Position numbers and translations under genes: made by a program. Below, piece after piece: positions 7,826 to 17,135 of a stretch of DNA of 64,000 nt. Location: the NCBI GenBank assembly GCA_018302815.1, contig JAGVZE010000007.1:1-64000 (forward strand), read 5' to 3'. A model generated the notes under the pieces. It saw only the letters and a list, made by a program, of their open reading frames with translations, was not told the DNA's origin and made no database searches. The stretch comes from Candidatus Woesearchaeota archaeon. Lineage in GTDB: Archaea; Nanobdellota; Nanobdellia; Woesearchaeales; ARS49. Position 1 is the stretch's first letter, and every line of letters begins with the position of its first letter.

Positions 7826-8914
7826 ATGGCAGATGAAAGAGCACTCATTTTTCAGATAAAACTGGACTTGGACAAGCTCCAACGCTCACTCAAACAGGCA
7901 CAAAGCAGAGCACTTGGATTGGATACGTTCCAATGCCAAAGAGACAATTATTTCGTCTCCGCAATAACCGACGCGCGCATGGCCGCGACTTCGCTGCAAC
8001 AACAACTACGCACCCTTGCTGAACAAAGAAACGACAATGCAATACGAGCAGCGTTCGTTCACGCCGAAGGCCTTCAAACAGATATCGCCCGCTTTTTCAA
8101 AGACCCATCCATACTCAAACTCTCAACCGCACTCTCCCATCTAGATGCAATCCTGGATTTCGCCCAGAAAAAACTGGATCCTGAATATCAAAGGTTAGGC
8201 GCAGCACAAACTCCACAGGTTCAAGGCATCAGCGTTCAAGAACGAAAAGATAGGTTTCTTCGATTATGGCAGGCTGAAAGAGGCGCATTGCGACTTAAAA
8301 ACATATTCGAAGACCTCACAATACTGAAATATCTCCTCACGAAAAATATCCTGCTCGTAAAATCGAAAACACTCAACACCTCAACCCAGAAAAGAACCCA
8401 ATACGCAGAAACACAAACAGATATAGAGCAAAGAGTATTATCACAACTATCCGAGCTTTATAGCTTAATCTTCAAACCCTGCCTGCCTGAGGGAGAATTA
8501 TCAGTATTCCACACACCAACTCCATTCAAAACAAATCTGACCAGAAAGTGCGATATCCGCCGAGTATTTTTCAACAAAAACCCTCTCGAAGACTCTGTTG
8601 CTATAGCAGCATCCGACATATTATGCGCCCAAACCGAAGACATAGTGGATTTATACGTCGGATGGCTCAAAGAATATATTGGAGCAAAGTTCACCCTAAT
8701 ATCAATTGTAATGACCATACTCCATCTCAAGGACGCAGTTCTTGAATTGACAGCGATCATTCCCACACAGGATTCAATGAGCCTTAAAGGACTATTCTGG
8801 ACATGGTATCAAACAGAAAGAGATGAATTTGGCAAACTTAGCTTAGAATTAAAAACAGAATATCCCGGTTTTGTAACCAAAATCACGCCTGAACAATACG
8901 GGAAAGGTCTGTGA
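7826..8914 (+). CDS. Hypothetical helical protein, 362 residues
   Basis: I do not recognise this protein. It starts MADERALIFQIKLDLDKLQR and is mostly helical with glutamine- and leucine-rich amphipathic stretches (LDKLQRSLKQAQSRAL, TSLQQQLRTLAEQ), which suggests short coiled coils in the first 150 residues. There is no signal peptide, no clear membrane segment and no cysteine motif. It stands alone between the tRNA-Cys remnant and doxX. The base composition matches its surroundings. Confidence 0.65.
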   Translation: MADERALIFQIKLDLDKLQRSLKQAQSRALGLDTFQCQRDNYFVSAITDARMAATSLQQQLRTLAEQRNDNAIRAAFVHAEGLQTDIARFFKDPSILKLSTALSHLDAILDFAQKKLDPEYQRLGAAQTPQVQGISVQERKDRFLRLWQAERGALRLKNIFEDLTILKYLLTKNILLVKSKTLNTSTQKRTQYAETQTDIEQRVLSQLSELYSLIFKPCLPEGELSVFHTPTPFKTNLTRKCDIRRVFFNKNPLEDSVAIAASDILCAQTEDIVDLYVGWLKEYIGAKFTLISIVMTILHLKDAVLELTAIIPTQDSMSLKGLFWTWYQTERDEFGKLSLELKTEYPGFVTKITPEQYGKGL

Positions 8915-8999
8915 ACTGATTCCTTTTCAGCCAATCCGTGAAAACCCTTTTAAAGCGCTATCCTTATTTAACATTAAAAACCCAAGGAGAGGATAAACA

Positions 9000-9431
9000 A
9001 TGATGAAATGGATGGAACAACATAAACAACTAGGACCGCTAATCCTAAGAGTATTCTTCGGCGCAGCATTCCTTGTAGCAGGACTCGACAAAGTATTGAG
9101 CTTTGATATGATGTCAGGAATGTTCAAAAGCCTATTTGGCAATTCGCTAGGAACACCAATGCTAGTCCTTGCAATCGTATTAGAACTTGCAGGCGGAGCA
9201 ATGCTGCTATTAAACTGGCACGCGAACTGCGCAGCGCTCGTACTATCGGGCCTCATCGCAGTAGCATTCGTCACGACCTTCAAACTAGGAACCGCGCCTA
9301 ACGTGATCGGAACCCTACGAGAAATGATGGTCATGAACACAGGCGGCGGAAACACAGCAGTAAACCTCGCCTACTTAGCCGGACTTTTAAGCCTAGCATT
9401 CAACGGCTGCGAAACCTGCAGAAAACGATAA
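9000..9431 (+). CDS. DoxX-family membrane protein
   Basis: This 143-residue protein has about four membrane helices, beginning LGPLILRVFFGAAFLVAGLD, the hallmark of DoxX/DoxD-like proteins (R.f.G..f..aG..K). It ends with a short CETCRKR tail containing a CxxC. DoxX proteins are linked to quinone/thiol redox or membrane stress, but the role here is unknown. A strong AAGGAGAGG lies 8-10 bases before the ATG. The last 61 bases overlap the convergent mscS gene. Confidence 0.8.
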   Translation: MMKWMEQHKQLGPLILRVFFGAAFLVAGLDKVLSFDMMSGMFKSLFGNSLGTPMLVLAIVLELAGGAMLLLNWHANCAALVLSGLIAVAFVTTFKLGTAPNVIGTLREMMVMNTGGGNTAVNLAYLAGLLSLAFNGCETCRKR

Positions 9432-10255
9432 ATTTTTTCTTTTTTCATTTTATTTCCTATCTCGCGAATTATCCGGTCACGGACCACTTTTCGCGCTTCG
9501 TACACGCAAGTGTATTCCACCTGCACGAACAACCTCTTATCCCTTCCATTAAAGAACAAAACAGTATCATCACCAGCTATAACTTTCAAAGATTTCTCAA
9601 TCGCCTCAAGCTCATCCTTTTCAGGAACATGATTCGCAGGTATCGTAATGGTAAACCGTGCAGCTCTGCTGCCCAAATTCCTAATCGGCTTTTCCAAGAA
9701 AACCTTGTTCGGCACCCGTATGAAATGGCCCTCACCCAAAGTATCATCGAGTTTGACATAGAAAGTTCCAATGTGCAAAACCCTTCCTTCTTCCTCACCT
9801 ATCTTAACGCAATCCCCAATATGAAACGGCTTTTTCACCAACAGAACAAACCACGCGAGATACGACAAAAGCATATCACGAATAGCGAACGCGAAACCAG
9901 TCGCAAGAATAGTCAGCGAAAGCGCGGTCTGCTGAAACGACGCTCCAAGCTTTACCAGCACAATGCTTGTAGCAAGGATGTAAACCGCCCAAGTATAAAT
10001 CTTGCCAAACAAAATACGCTCCTCCGCATGAGCATCGATGAACAACGCGCCAATACGCCACGACGTCGCATTAATGAAAAGAGACGCGATAAAATACCCG
10101 CCAAAAACAATCCCTGCGTCCTTGACATACGTGACCAAAATGCCCGGCAACGAAAAATAGCCCCACAAATTAACAAGATACAACCAACTCATAGCTGCAA
10201 AACCTGTCGCCATAACGACAACAGACATTGTAAGAACCCTGCGCTTCTTTGGCAT
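9371..10255 (-). CDS. MscS-family mechanosensitive channel
   Basis: The 294-residue protein has three or more N-terminal membrane helices, a pore helix region (LATGFAFAIRDMLLSYLAW) and the MscS beta-domain (KPFHIGDCVKIGEEEGRVLHIG, shown here as KPFHIGDCVKIG and EEGRVLHIG, then RVPNKVFLEKPIRNLG). It should open under membrane tension and release osmolytes. Its C-terminus is encoded opposite the last 61 bases of doxX, so the two genes converge and overlap. Confidence 0.88.
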   Translation of the reverse strand: MPKKRRVLTMSVVVMATGFAAMSWLYLVNLWGYFSLPGILVTYVKDAGIVFGGYFIASLFINATSWRIGALFIDAHAEERILFGKIYTWAVYILATSIVLVKLGASFQQTALSLTILATGFAFAIRDMLLSYLAWFVLLVKKPFHIGDCVKIGEEEGRVLHIGTFYVKLDDTLGEGHFIRVPNKVFLEKPIRNLGSRAARFTITIPANHVPEKDELEAIEKSLKVIAGDDTVLFFNGRDKRLFVQVEYTCVYEARKVVRDRIIREIGNKMKKEKIYRFLQVSQPLNARLKSPAK

Positions 10256-10352
10256 TTGCGCTGTTTTACTCGCCCCTGTTTTTAATCTTTCTTCGCCTCA
10301 AAAAGCTATTTCTCAGTTAGCTTTTTAAACCCCTTTTCCAGTTATCGACGAT

Positions 10353-11129
10353 ATGAAACTCCTCATCCATAAGGAAAAACGCCAAATAGTGGACGGTCGC
10401 GAACACATAGTAGGCGAAGAACTACAGTACTTCATCACAAACCTAAATCGCGACGTAGACACCAAATACGGCAGAATAGCAAAAGAAGACCTATCAAAGC
10501 CAAACGGCTCGCTTTTGCTAACCAAAGACACAGGCAAAGAATTCATCCTTCTAGAACCAACATTTATCGACTTGTATAAACGACTTCGCAAGCTACCGCA
10601 GACAATTCCGTCAAAAGATATCGGACTAATCATCGCTGAAACCGGAATAAACAAGGAAAGCACAATCGTCGATTCAGGACTAGGCTCAGGAGCACTTGCG
10701 TGCGCTCTCGCGCACATAGCAAAACACGTGACCTCCTATGAAATAAGAGAAGACCATCTTGCGGTCTCACAGGAAAACATCAAACTACTCAGCATAACCA
10801 ACATCACAGCCAAACACAAAAACATCTACGACGGAATAGACGAGAAAAACGTCGACTTGATAACATTTGACTTACCTGAACCATGGAAAGCTGTTGTCCA
10901 CGCCGCAAACGCACTATTAGTTGGCGGATGGCTCGTAAGCTACAGCCCAAGCATCATACAAGCAAACGATTTCGCCACTGAAGCCACCAAAGACGAACGA
11001 TTAATGACTGTAAAAACAGTAGAGATAATAGAACGACTCTGGGAAACAGAAGGACGCAAAGTACGCCCAAAAAGCACAGGCATAGGACACTCAGGATTTC
11101 TGACTTTTGTGAGAAAAGTCAGAGCCTAA
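10353..11129 (+). CDS. trmI: tRNA (adenine-N1)-methyltransferase TrmI
   Basis: The 258-residue enzyme would form m1A at positions 57/58 of the tRNA T-loop. It has the TrmI/Gcd14 N-terminal beta-domain (GEELQYFITNLNRDVDTKYG), then SAM motif I VDSGLGSGALACALA, the acidic SYEIRED, and DLITFDLPEPWKAV, the family's DLPEPW signature. The C-terminal GHSGFLTFVRKVR is also typical. It converges with the HEEYGH gene and overlaps its end by 11 bases. Confidence 0.9.
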   Translation: MKLLIHKEKRQIVDGREHIVGEELQYFITNLNRDVDTKYGRIAKEDLSKPNGSLLLTKDTGKEFILLEPTFIDLYKRLRKLPQTIPSKDIGLIIAETGINKESTIVDSGLGSGALACALAHIAKHVTSYEIREDHLAVSQENIKLLSITNITAKHKNIYDGIDEKNVDLITFDLPEPWKAVVHAANALLVGGWLVSYSPSIIQANDFATEATKDERLMTVKTVEIIERLWETEGRKVRPKSTGIGHSGFLTFVRKVRA

Positions 11130-12744
11130 ACTCTTTTCTCAACTTAGACTCAAAAACAGTCCTCGCAGCAAAACCACTGCTCGCAACAAACGTGTTGAAT
11201 TCAACCTGCGAAACGCCTTTCTTCATAGCCTTCGCCTGCAAATCCCTTAAACGCTGACCGAAAATACTATAACACGGAGCGTAACCCGGACGCTCCAAAA
11301 AGTGGAAAGTCTGGTCAAACACAAGCTTTTTCGAAAGCCCTGTCTTCTTATGCGCCCATTCAATAAACGCAGGATAAGACTGCCTCTCACGATTAACCCT
11401 GCTATCGCAAACTGCGCGCAGGAACCTAACCATACGCCACTGCATAACTTCAAACTCAAGACCATCAACAAAATCAGCGAACTCACAGAACTTTTCGACC
11501 TGCTTCACAACATTTCGCTCAACATCATCATTTGGATCCTGCGCAATACGCCTTAAAGTTCGCAGTGACTCAAGCTCGCGGAAAAAAGAAATACCCTCAG
11601 TAATAGGAGTGCTCAAACTAGAATCCAAAATCTCAGTCACACGCAACGGGTGCGAAAAACAACGATAACTATTCATAAAATTAACACAATGACCATACTC
11701 CTCATGAATAAGCGTCTGCATAACACCCGGCAGGAAAGTGCTCGGAGATGCGCTTTTGTCTGTAGTTATGAACGAAATGCAGAATGGGCTCGATAAGCTG
11801 CCAAAAGGCTGCATCGCGGCAGTCGGAAGAAACGCCACAAGATAATCGGGAGTCTCAATCAAACGAACATCATACTTCGGAGTTATCTTAACCCACTCCT
11901 TATCCGCAAGTCTTTGCAAAACTTTCCTCAAATCCTGAGTAGTCTTCACAAGTTTTTTCAGAGGAATACGCTGGTTAACTTCAAGCGCCCTGTTAATTTC
12001 TTCGACGGAAGCTTTGCACTTGTACCTTTTGGAGAGCTTATTTACACTAGCTTTGAATGATTGAAGCTCCTCATCAATCCAGCCCAACGCGAGACGCTCA
12101 ATATCCTCACCAGACTCAGGATAATCATACCAGTCCCTCAAAAGATTCGGATAAACACTTTTCCTTCCAAGACCCTTAGACTTTTTCTTCAAAAGCGGGA
12201 AAACCTCAGAGAAATCACCTTTCTTAAGCTTCACATCACTTGTCTTTTCTTTCCAGATTTTTAGCCTGTTCTGAAGCGCGGTCAAAGCCTCTTTAGCCTC
12301 ATTCTTTTTGCACAACTTCTTCACAGTCTCAAGAAGCGCAATTCCTCCCGAACACTCCTGCGCGGAATAAATCTGCATCTCAATCGGCCAAGCCTTCTCC
12401 CACAAATGCTCCTGCACGGCAAGAACATTAAGACACTGAACCGCAAGAGCAAGATAATCCTTTTCCTTTGCATTCATAACCAAATGCTCAAAGAAAACAC
12501 CCATCACACCAGACGGCGCGTGCTGAGGCTCCTCAAAAACAAGCCCGCGCTCCAAAGAACGAAGCCACTTGAACGCCACAGGGTCAGCGTGCTTCTTAAG
12601 AAACGCGATGCGCGCAAGCGCCTTACGCACATTCTGATGCGAAGGAACCCAAACACAACCCGCGAACTCCTTAAGACCAGAACCATACGCAGACTCAGGA
12701 GACACCTCTTTCCACAACTCAAAAACCTCTTTATCAATATTCAT
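11119..12744 (-). CDS. Putative metallopeptidase-like protein with HEEYGH motif
   Basis: The 541-residue protein carries TLIHEEYGHCVNF near residue 345, an HExxxH arrangement rather than HExxH. A Glu-rich helix (EGISFFRELESL) follows some 50 residues later and could supply a third ligand. The rest is helical, like large M3/M32/DUF885-type zincins, but I cannot place it in a family. No signal peptide is seen, so it is probably cytoplasmic. TATA-like TTATAA lies 15-25 bases before the ATG. Peptidase activity is inferred from the motif only. Confidence 0.65.
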   Translation of the reverse strand: MNIDKEVFELWKEVSPESAYGSGLKEFAGCVWVPSHQNVRKALARIAFLKKHADPVAFKWLRSLERGLVFEEPQHAPSGVMGVFFEHLVMNAKEKDYLALAVQCLNVLAVQEHLWEKAWPIEMQIYSAQECSGGIALLETVKKLCKKNEAKEALTALQNRLKIWKEKTSDVKLKKGDFSEVFPLLKKKSKGLGRKSVYPNLLRDWYDYPESGEDIERLALGWIDEELQSFKASVNKLSKRYKCKASVEEINRALEVNQRIPLKKLVKTTQDLRKVLQRLADKEWVKITPKYDVRLIETPDYLVAFLPTAAMQPFGSLSSPFCISFITTDKSASPSTFLPGVMQTLIHEEYGHCVNFMNSYRCFSHPLRVTEILDSSLSTPITEGISFFRELESLRTLRRIAQDPNDDVERNVVKQVEKFCEFADFVDGLEFEVMQWRMVRFLRAVCDSRVNRERQSYPAFIEWAHKKTGLSKKLVFDQTFHFLERPGYAPCYSIFGQRLRDLQAKAMKKGVSQVEFNTFVASSGFAARTVFESKLRKEFRL

Positions 12745-12824
12745 GACGTTACGAGCCCAGACGGATTATAAAAACGTTCTGTTCCATACAAATCATTAAA
12801 AACGAACAAATCATTTTTTATTAA

Positions 12825-13223
12825 ATGAACACTTCGAATTATCACATCCTGTACTTTCCACGGCCTCGAATGGGGTGCAAAGGATTCAATGTAGAATTCA
12901 CAATGGAATTTGCGAGGTTCGCACGCGATCAGAAAATCAATATTGGCGGTCTAGAAGCAAGAGCACAAGAAGCCGTCTCTACTCTTATGCGACTCCCGCC
13001 AAGAAGCCCGATGCTCGGGTTTGACGGCGGACTTTTATGGAAAATAGAACTACCCGGAGCCAACGCTCCTGGAATGAGCCTTGAACAATACTGGGAAGAA
13101 AAAGAAGAAGCTGAATACACACCGCATAATATCGACAACGCGGAACAAGCAGCGACACTTCTTTGCATAATGACACAATACATCAATAGTATAGAATACG
13201 CGATACCCGAAAAACAAGAATGA
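12825..13223 (+). CDS. Hypothetical protein, 132 residues
   Basis: Not recognised. The product begins MNTSNYHILYFPRPRMGCKG and has a small alpha/beta pattern with an acidic stretch (EQYWEEKEEAEY) and a C-terminal helix. It contains two cysteines and no membrane segment. It converges with the ABCE1 gene and has its own A/T-rich promoter region. Confidence 0.6.
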   Translation: MNTSNYHILYFPRPRMGCKGFNVEFTMEFARFARDQKINIGGLEARAQEAVSTLMRLPPRSPMLGFDGGLLWKIELPGANAPGMSLEQYWEEKEEAEYTPHNIDNAEQAATLLCIMTQYINSIEYAIPEKQE

Positions 13224-13241
13224 GAAAAGCAAGAATGCTCA

Positions 13242-14999
13242 TCAGGTGTAGTAAAGCTTGTTCGCGTCTCTTTGCTCGCGGTCGAGCCTGCTGTCCGGCT
13301 TATTGATTCTTGGCCTGTTAGATTCAACGTCACGTCGCATGGTAATCTTTACCATACGCAAGAAACGATTCATCCCATCCTCCATACCGAAAGGACCTGT
13401 GACCTCGCCCTCCTTCGCAGGAACACCCTCAAAAACCAGTATCTTGTCCGAAAGATAATCGATGAACAACAAATCATGGTCGACTATAAGGATAGACACG
13501 CCGCGCTGCTCAACAATATCGCGAATGACCTTGCTGAAAACCAAACGCTGCTCGATATCAAGATACGCAGACGGCTCATCAAGCAAATAAACATCAGCAT
13601 CCTGAGAAAGACAATGAGCTATCATAACTCTCTGAAGCTCTCCGCCAGACAAAGTATTCAGCGGCTTTAACATCAAAGTGTCAAGCTCTAGAGGCTTAAT
13701 CAACTGATTCTGATACTTGCTCATAGCCCTATCAAGAACACTCATAACCAAATCATCACTTCGATTATCCAAATACTGCGGCTTGTACGCAACCTTGATT
13801 TTAGCATCGATTGAACCTTCATCTGCAGTGAGAACACCAGCAAGCATTTTCACAAACGTTGTTTTACCGATACCATTCTCGCCAAGAATGCCCACGACCT
13901 CATTACGTCCGATAGTACCCTCTTTTGATTTCAGCTTGAACGAGCCAAGAGTTTTTTTGACATCAAACCACGACGTAAGCGCCACTTTCGCAGCCAACTT
14001 CATCGGCGGCTTCGACAAAAACTGAATAGTATGGTCCCTAAAACGCATATTCTCATCCTTGATAAAACCCTCAAGATAAATATTCATACCAGTACGAACA
14101 GGCTTTGGCAGGCTCACAATACCGTACGCGCCTGCCTTACCATACATTATGTGCAGCAAATCCGCCATGTAATCCAAAATTATAAGATCGTGCTCGACCA
14201 CAAGCACAGCAGTATCCTCATTCGCAAGATTCTTGATGAACTTAGACACCATAATCCGCTGCTTGATATCAAGATAAGAAGTCGGCTCATCAAAAATGTA
14301 CACATTAGCCTTTCTTAGCACAGTCGCGGCAATAGCCACCCGCTGAAGCTCACCACCTGAAACTTGAGTTATGTCCCTATCAAGAACATCCTTCAAATCA
14401 AGCTCGCGCACTATTTCATCAAACTTGCCCGTCTCATCAACTTTCTTTAGAAGCTCACTCACTTTACCAGTCATCGTCTGAGGAATCATCTCAACATGCT
14501 GAGGCTTGTACGCAATCTTCACCTTACCATCACGCAACGCCTCAAAATACTTCTGAGCCTCGCTACCCTTATGCATCTTCGCAAGCGCGGCAAGCTCAAT
14601 CTCCTTATCCTCACCAAGATTCGGCTTCAACGCGCCAGCCAAAATCTTTATCGCAGTAGATTTACCGACACCATTCCTACCAACAATACCCACAACCTGA
14701 CCGAACATAGGAATCGGAAGCGAATAAAGATGGAACCCATTACGGCCATAACGGTGAAGAGGATGCTCAAGCTGAGCAGGCAAATTAACGATATCAATAG
14801 CGCCAAACGGACAACGATTCGGACAAATACCGCAACCAGTGCACAGCTTCTCATCAATCACCGGCTTCTTATCGCCAGTTGGAGCAGGGACTATGCAATC
14901 TTTCCCCTCCATATTGACCGGACAGACACGGGCGCACAAATAGCCACCACATCCTTGAGGGTTACAACGGTCTTTTCTCACAATCGCTATACGCGGCAT
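13242..14999 (-). CDS. ABCE1/Rli1 ribosome-recycling ATPase
   Basis: This 585-residue twin ABC ATPase splits 70S ribosomes after termination. The N-terminus carries two 4Fe-4S motifs (CNPQGCGGYLCARVCP and CTGCGICPNRCP). Two nucleotide-binding domains follow, with Walker A GRNGVGKST and GENGIGKTT, and signatures VSGGELQRVAIA and LSGGELQRVMIA. The length and order are complete. It works with aRF1 (54699-55799). A TATA element (TTTAAAAA on the minus strand, about 15018-15030) lies just upstream, so it has its own promoter although the peroxiredoxin gene is only 32 bases away. Confidence 0.96.
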   Translation of the reverse strand: MPRIAIVRKDRCNPQGCGGYLCARVCPVNMEGKDCIVPAPTGDKKPVIDEKLCTGCGICPNRCPFGAIDIVNLPAQLEHPLHRYGRNGFHLYSLPIPMFGQVVGIVGRNGVGKSTAIKILAGALKPNLGEDKEIELAALAKMHKGSEAQKYFEALRDGKVKIAYKPQHVEMIPQTMTGKVSELLKKVDETGKFDEIVRELDLKDVLDRDITQVSGGELQRVAIAATVLRKANVYIFDEPTSYLDIKQRIMVSKFIKNLANEDTAVLVVEHDLIILDYMADLLHIMYGKAGAYGIVSLPKPVRTGMNIYLEGFIKDENMRFRDHTIQFLSKPPMKLAAKVALTSWFDVKKTLGSFKLKSKEGTIGRNEVVGILGENGIGKTTFVKMLAGVLTADEGSIDAKIKVAYKPQYLDNRSDDLVMSVLDRAMSKYQNQLIKPLELDTLMLKPLNTLSGGELQRVMIAHCLSQDADVYLLDEPSAYLDIEQRLVFSKVIRDIVEQRGVSILIVDHDLLFIDYLSDKILVFEGVPAKEGEVTGPFGMEDGMNRFLRMVKITMRRDVESNRPRINKPDSRLDREQRDANKLYYT

Positions 15000-15031
15000 A
15001 AGACTAATTTCAACACACAGGGTTTTTAAAC

Positions 15032-15493
15032 TTATTGAACAGAAACAGAACCAAGCACATCCTTTGCGTGATCCGTCACAGAAACCTTATTCCACACTTT
15101 TTTGATTACGCCCTTCGGGTCTATAAGAACAGTCGTTCGCTCAACACCCATATATTTTCGGCCATACATACTCTTCTCCTTCCAAACGCCAAACTTTTCG
15201 AGCGTCTTGTGCGATGGGTCTGAAAGCAATGTAATTTTGAGCCTATGTTTTTCCTGAAAATTACAATGACTCCTCGCATCATCCGGGCTAATGCCGATAA
15301 CCGCAGCATTCTTCTTCTCAAACTCGCCGATAAGCCTTGTGAAATCAATTGCCTCAATAGTGCAGCCAGGAGTATCGTCCTTCGGATAAAAATACAAAAC
15401 CAACCATTTGCCCTTGAAGTCCTTAAGCGAAACATCCTTGCCGTCCTGATTTGGCAGGCTAAAGTCGATCGATTTTTCTCCTTCTTTCATCAT
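15032..15493 (-). CDS. bcp: Peroxiredoxin, Bcp/PrxQ type
   Basis: The 153-residue thioredoxin-fold protein has the peroxidatic site YFYPKDDTPGCTIEA (Cys about 45). The second cysteine found five residues later in most PrxQ proteins is replaced (IEAIDF), so it is a 1-Cys form unless another thiol serves. It should reduce peroxides with an external thiol. It lies upstream of ABCE1 on the same strand. Confidence 0.88.
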   Translation of the reverse strand: MMKEGEKSIDFSLPNQDGKDVSLKDFKGKWLVLYFYPKDDTPGCTIEAIDFTRLIGEFEKKNAAVIGISPDDARSHCNFQEKHRLKITLLSDPSHKTLEKFGVWKEKSMYGRKYMGVERTTVLIDPKGVIKKVWNKVSVTDHAKDVLGSVSVQ

Positions 15494-15546
15494 TATGCGT
15501 CACACGCCATCATATAAATTCCTTCCTATCGCGTATCGCTGTTAAA

Positions 15547-15999
15547 TCAATTCAGAATAACAAGCGCGATATTAAGCACGCCAGCGAAAGTAACCCATAG
15601 AACGTATGGAACGAGAAGATAACCTGCCAGACGATTTATACGGTGGAAATACACGATAGTCAGGATAATCAAACTCCACAGCACCAGCAAGTTCGCCAAC
15701 GCGAAAATAAGCGAATGCGCGCCAAAGAAAATAAGCGACCAAGCAGCATTAAGAACCAACTGGGCGCCAAACAAAGAAAGCTCCACAGACTTGTCCTTGG
15801 CTTTACTCGTCCACACGCCATAAAGCGACAAACCCATAAGAGTGTACAACAAAAACCAAACAGGAGCAAAAAGCCAGCTCGGAGGCATAAAAAACGGCTT
15901 TGCGAGAGAATCAAACCAGCCATTCGCCTCAACCAACGCGCCCAAAATGCCAGCAGAGTGAGCTATCAATAATGAAATCAGAAGTTTTACCCGGCGCAT
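15547..15999 (-). CDS. tspO: TspO/MBR family membrane protein
   Basis: The protein has 150 residues and five membrane helices. Family signatures are visible: WFDSLAKPFFMPPSWLF and PVWFLLYTLMGLSLY near the start, LVLNAAWSLIFFG in the middle, and PYVLWVTFAGVLN near the end. TspO proteins bind porphyrins and steroids; the archaeal role is unclear. Confidence 0.88.
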   Translation of the reverse strand: MRRVKLLISLLIAHSAGILGALVEANGWFDSLAKPFFMPPSWLFAPVWFLLYTLMGLSLYGVWTSKAKDKSVELSLFGAQLVLNAAWSLIFFGAHSLIFALANLLVLWSLIILTIVYFHRINRLAGYLLVPYVLWVTFAGVLNIALVILN

Positions 16000-16059
16000 A
16001 AGCCACCATAATAAGAGACGTATTTAAATTCGTTGCGATAGTACTCTGAAATGGAGTCA

Positions 16060-16278
16060 TCATTTCTTCATAGCAAACTCTTCCTTCTGATACCGTTCAC
16101 AACCCTTCTTGAACTCATCAAGAGGCGGAAGACCTGGCTCTTTAGACGCGCTTATGTCCAAAAGCCCTGCCAATTCGCGAAAAAGGTCAGGATAATACCA
16201 ACAGCGGTCATGGCCCTGCTTATCCAGCCATGCCTGAATGATGACTTTCACCTCTTCAAGCTTCTTTGAATCATCCAT
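16060..16278 (-). CDS. Small hypothetical protein, 72 residues
   Basis: The product begins MDDSKKLEEVKVIIQAWLDK and contains GHDRCWYYPDLFRELAGLL. It is soluble and probably all-helical. I recognise no characterised family. It stands alone between tspO and a divergent ribbon-helix-helix gene. Confidence 0.55.
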   Translation of the reverse strand: MDDSKKLEEVKVIIQAWLDKQGHDRCWYYPDLFRELAGLLDISASKEPGLPPLDEFKKGCERYQKEEFAMKK

Positions 16279-16403
16279 AATTCAGTCCAGCCAACGCTAA
16301 TATAAAAAATCAACTGCAGACTTGCCGCTCAGCAATAATACAATAAAAAACAATAAAAAATCAATTATTTGTGTGAGAAGATTTATCGACGGTGAACAAA
16401 GCA

Positions 16404-16442
16404 ATTATATACTAATTAGTACTATTGTAGTATAAATTAGTA
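16404..16442 (+). promoter_or_regulatory. Palindromic operator/promoter of the ribbon-helix-helix gene
   Basis: TACTAATTAGTA (16410-16421) is a perfect palindrome. A related site, TATAAATTAGTA, lies at 16431-16442, next to TATA-like ATTATATA. The ribbon-helix-helix gene starts 15 bases later. Spaced short palindromes are typical binding sites of this regulator class, so autoregulation is likely. Confidence 0.5.
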
Positions 16443-16456
16443 TCAATAAAACGACC

Positions 16457-16666
16457 ATGCAAAGCAAACGAATAATGCTATCAATGCATCCCGCGCTCTT
16501 TGAAACACTCAAAATGCGAGCAGAGAAAAATGCGATGACAATACAGGAAGCTATCATAGATGCCATACGACGAGCCACGTTCGAAGTTTCTTCCAAAAAA
16601 TCAAAAGCAGGACGGCCAAAGAAAATAGACGACCCATTCATAGAACATTTCACGCGAAGCAGATAA
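16457..16666 (+). CDS. Ribbon-helix-helix (CopG-like) DNA-binding protein
   Basis: In this 69-residue protein, residues 3-40 fit an RHH domain: strand KRIMLSMHP, helix LFETLKMRAEKN, then TIQEAIIDAIRRA. The tail is basic (SKKSKAGRPKK). It probably represses its own operon by binding the palindromes just upstream. The membrane-protein gene at 16680 follows after 13 bases with a GGAGG site. Confidence 0.7.
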   Translation: MQSKRIMLSMHPALFETLKMRAEKNAMTIQEAIIDAIRRATFEVSSKKSKAGRPKKIDDPFIEHFTRSR

Positions 16667-16679
16667 AGGAGGAAACACA

Positions 16680-16955
16680 ATGGACCCAACAGCACTAGCG
16701 GCACTATTAGGCGGAGTAGGCGGAGCCACACGCGGACTTGTAGGACTATTCAAAGCACTCGCGGTCAAAAAACGAATAATCTGGAGCTACTACGCGCTAA
16801 CAGTCCTCATCGCAGTAGTAATCGGCGTTTTCACCGGCATAGTCTTCAACTTCGATCCACGGCTATCACTTCTTGCAGGCTACGCAGGCACGGACATACT
16901 AGAAGGAGTCTACAAATCGTTCAAAGCAGAGAAAGTAATGGTTGTCAGAAAATAA
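16680..16955 (+). CDS. Small membrane protein, 91 residues
   Basis: The protein has two likely membrane segments: the Gly/Ala-rich LAALLGGVGGATRGLVGLF with the following helix, and YYALTVLIAVVIGVFTGIV. It ends with LLAGYAGTDILEGVYKSFK. The layout recalls small holin- or phage-type membrane proteins, but that is only a resemblance. An AGGAGG site lies 8 bases before the ATG. It is in an operon with the RHH regulator, and a GACGG tract begins right after the stop. Confidence 0.6.
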   Translation: MDPTALAALLGGVGGATRGLVGLFKALAVKKRIIWSYYALTVLIAVVIGVFTGIVFNFDPRLSLLAGYAGTDILEGVYKSFKAEKVMVVRK

Positions 16956-16959
16956 GGCA

Positions 16960-17016
16960 GAACGGCGGGACGGACGACGGCTGGATGGAAGACGGATGGA
17001 CGGACTATTGTAGGAA
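16960..17016 (+). repeat. GACGG-rich intergenic tract 1
   Basis: Four GACGG words occur in ~57 bases, with related TGGATGG words between them, directly after the stop at 16955. The next gene converges from 17136. Related tracts lie at 37844, 44592, 53724, 54536 and 62886, all with GACGG on the + strand. Confidence 0.65.
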
Positions 17017-17135
17017 GCAGGACAGCTGAAACACTATTCGGCTAGAACCGGACGAATCGTCTACCTGTCCTGCGTCACGAACTGCGGAGTCCAGTCATCA
17101 AAAAGCTTAACCCGCCAAAATAAGAACTTGCCTGC

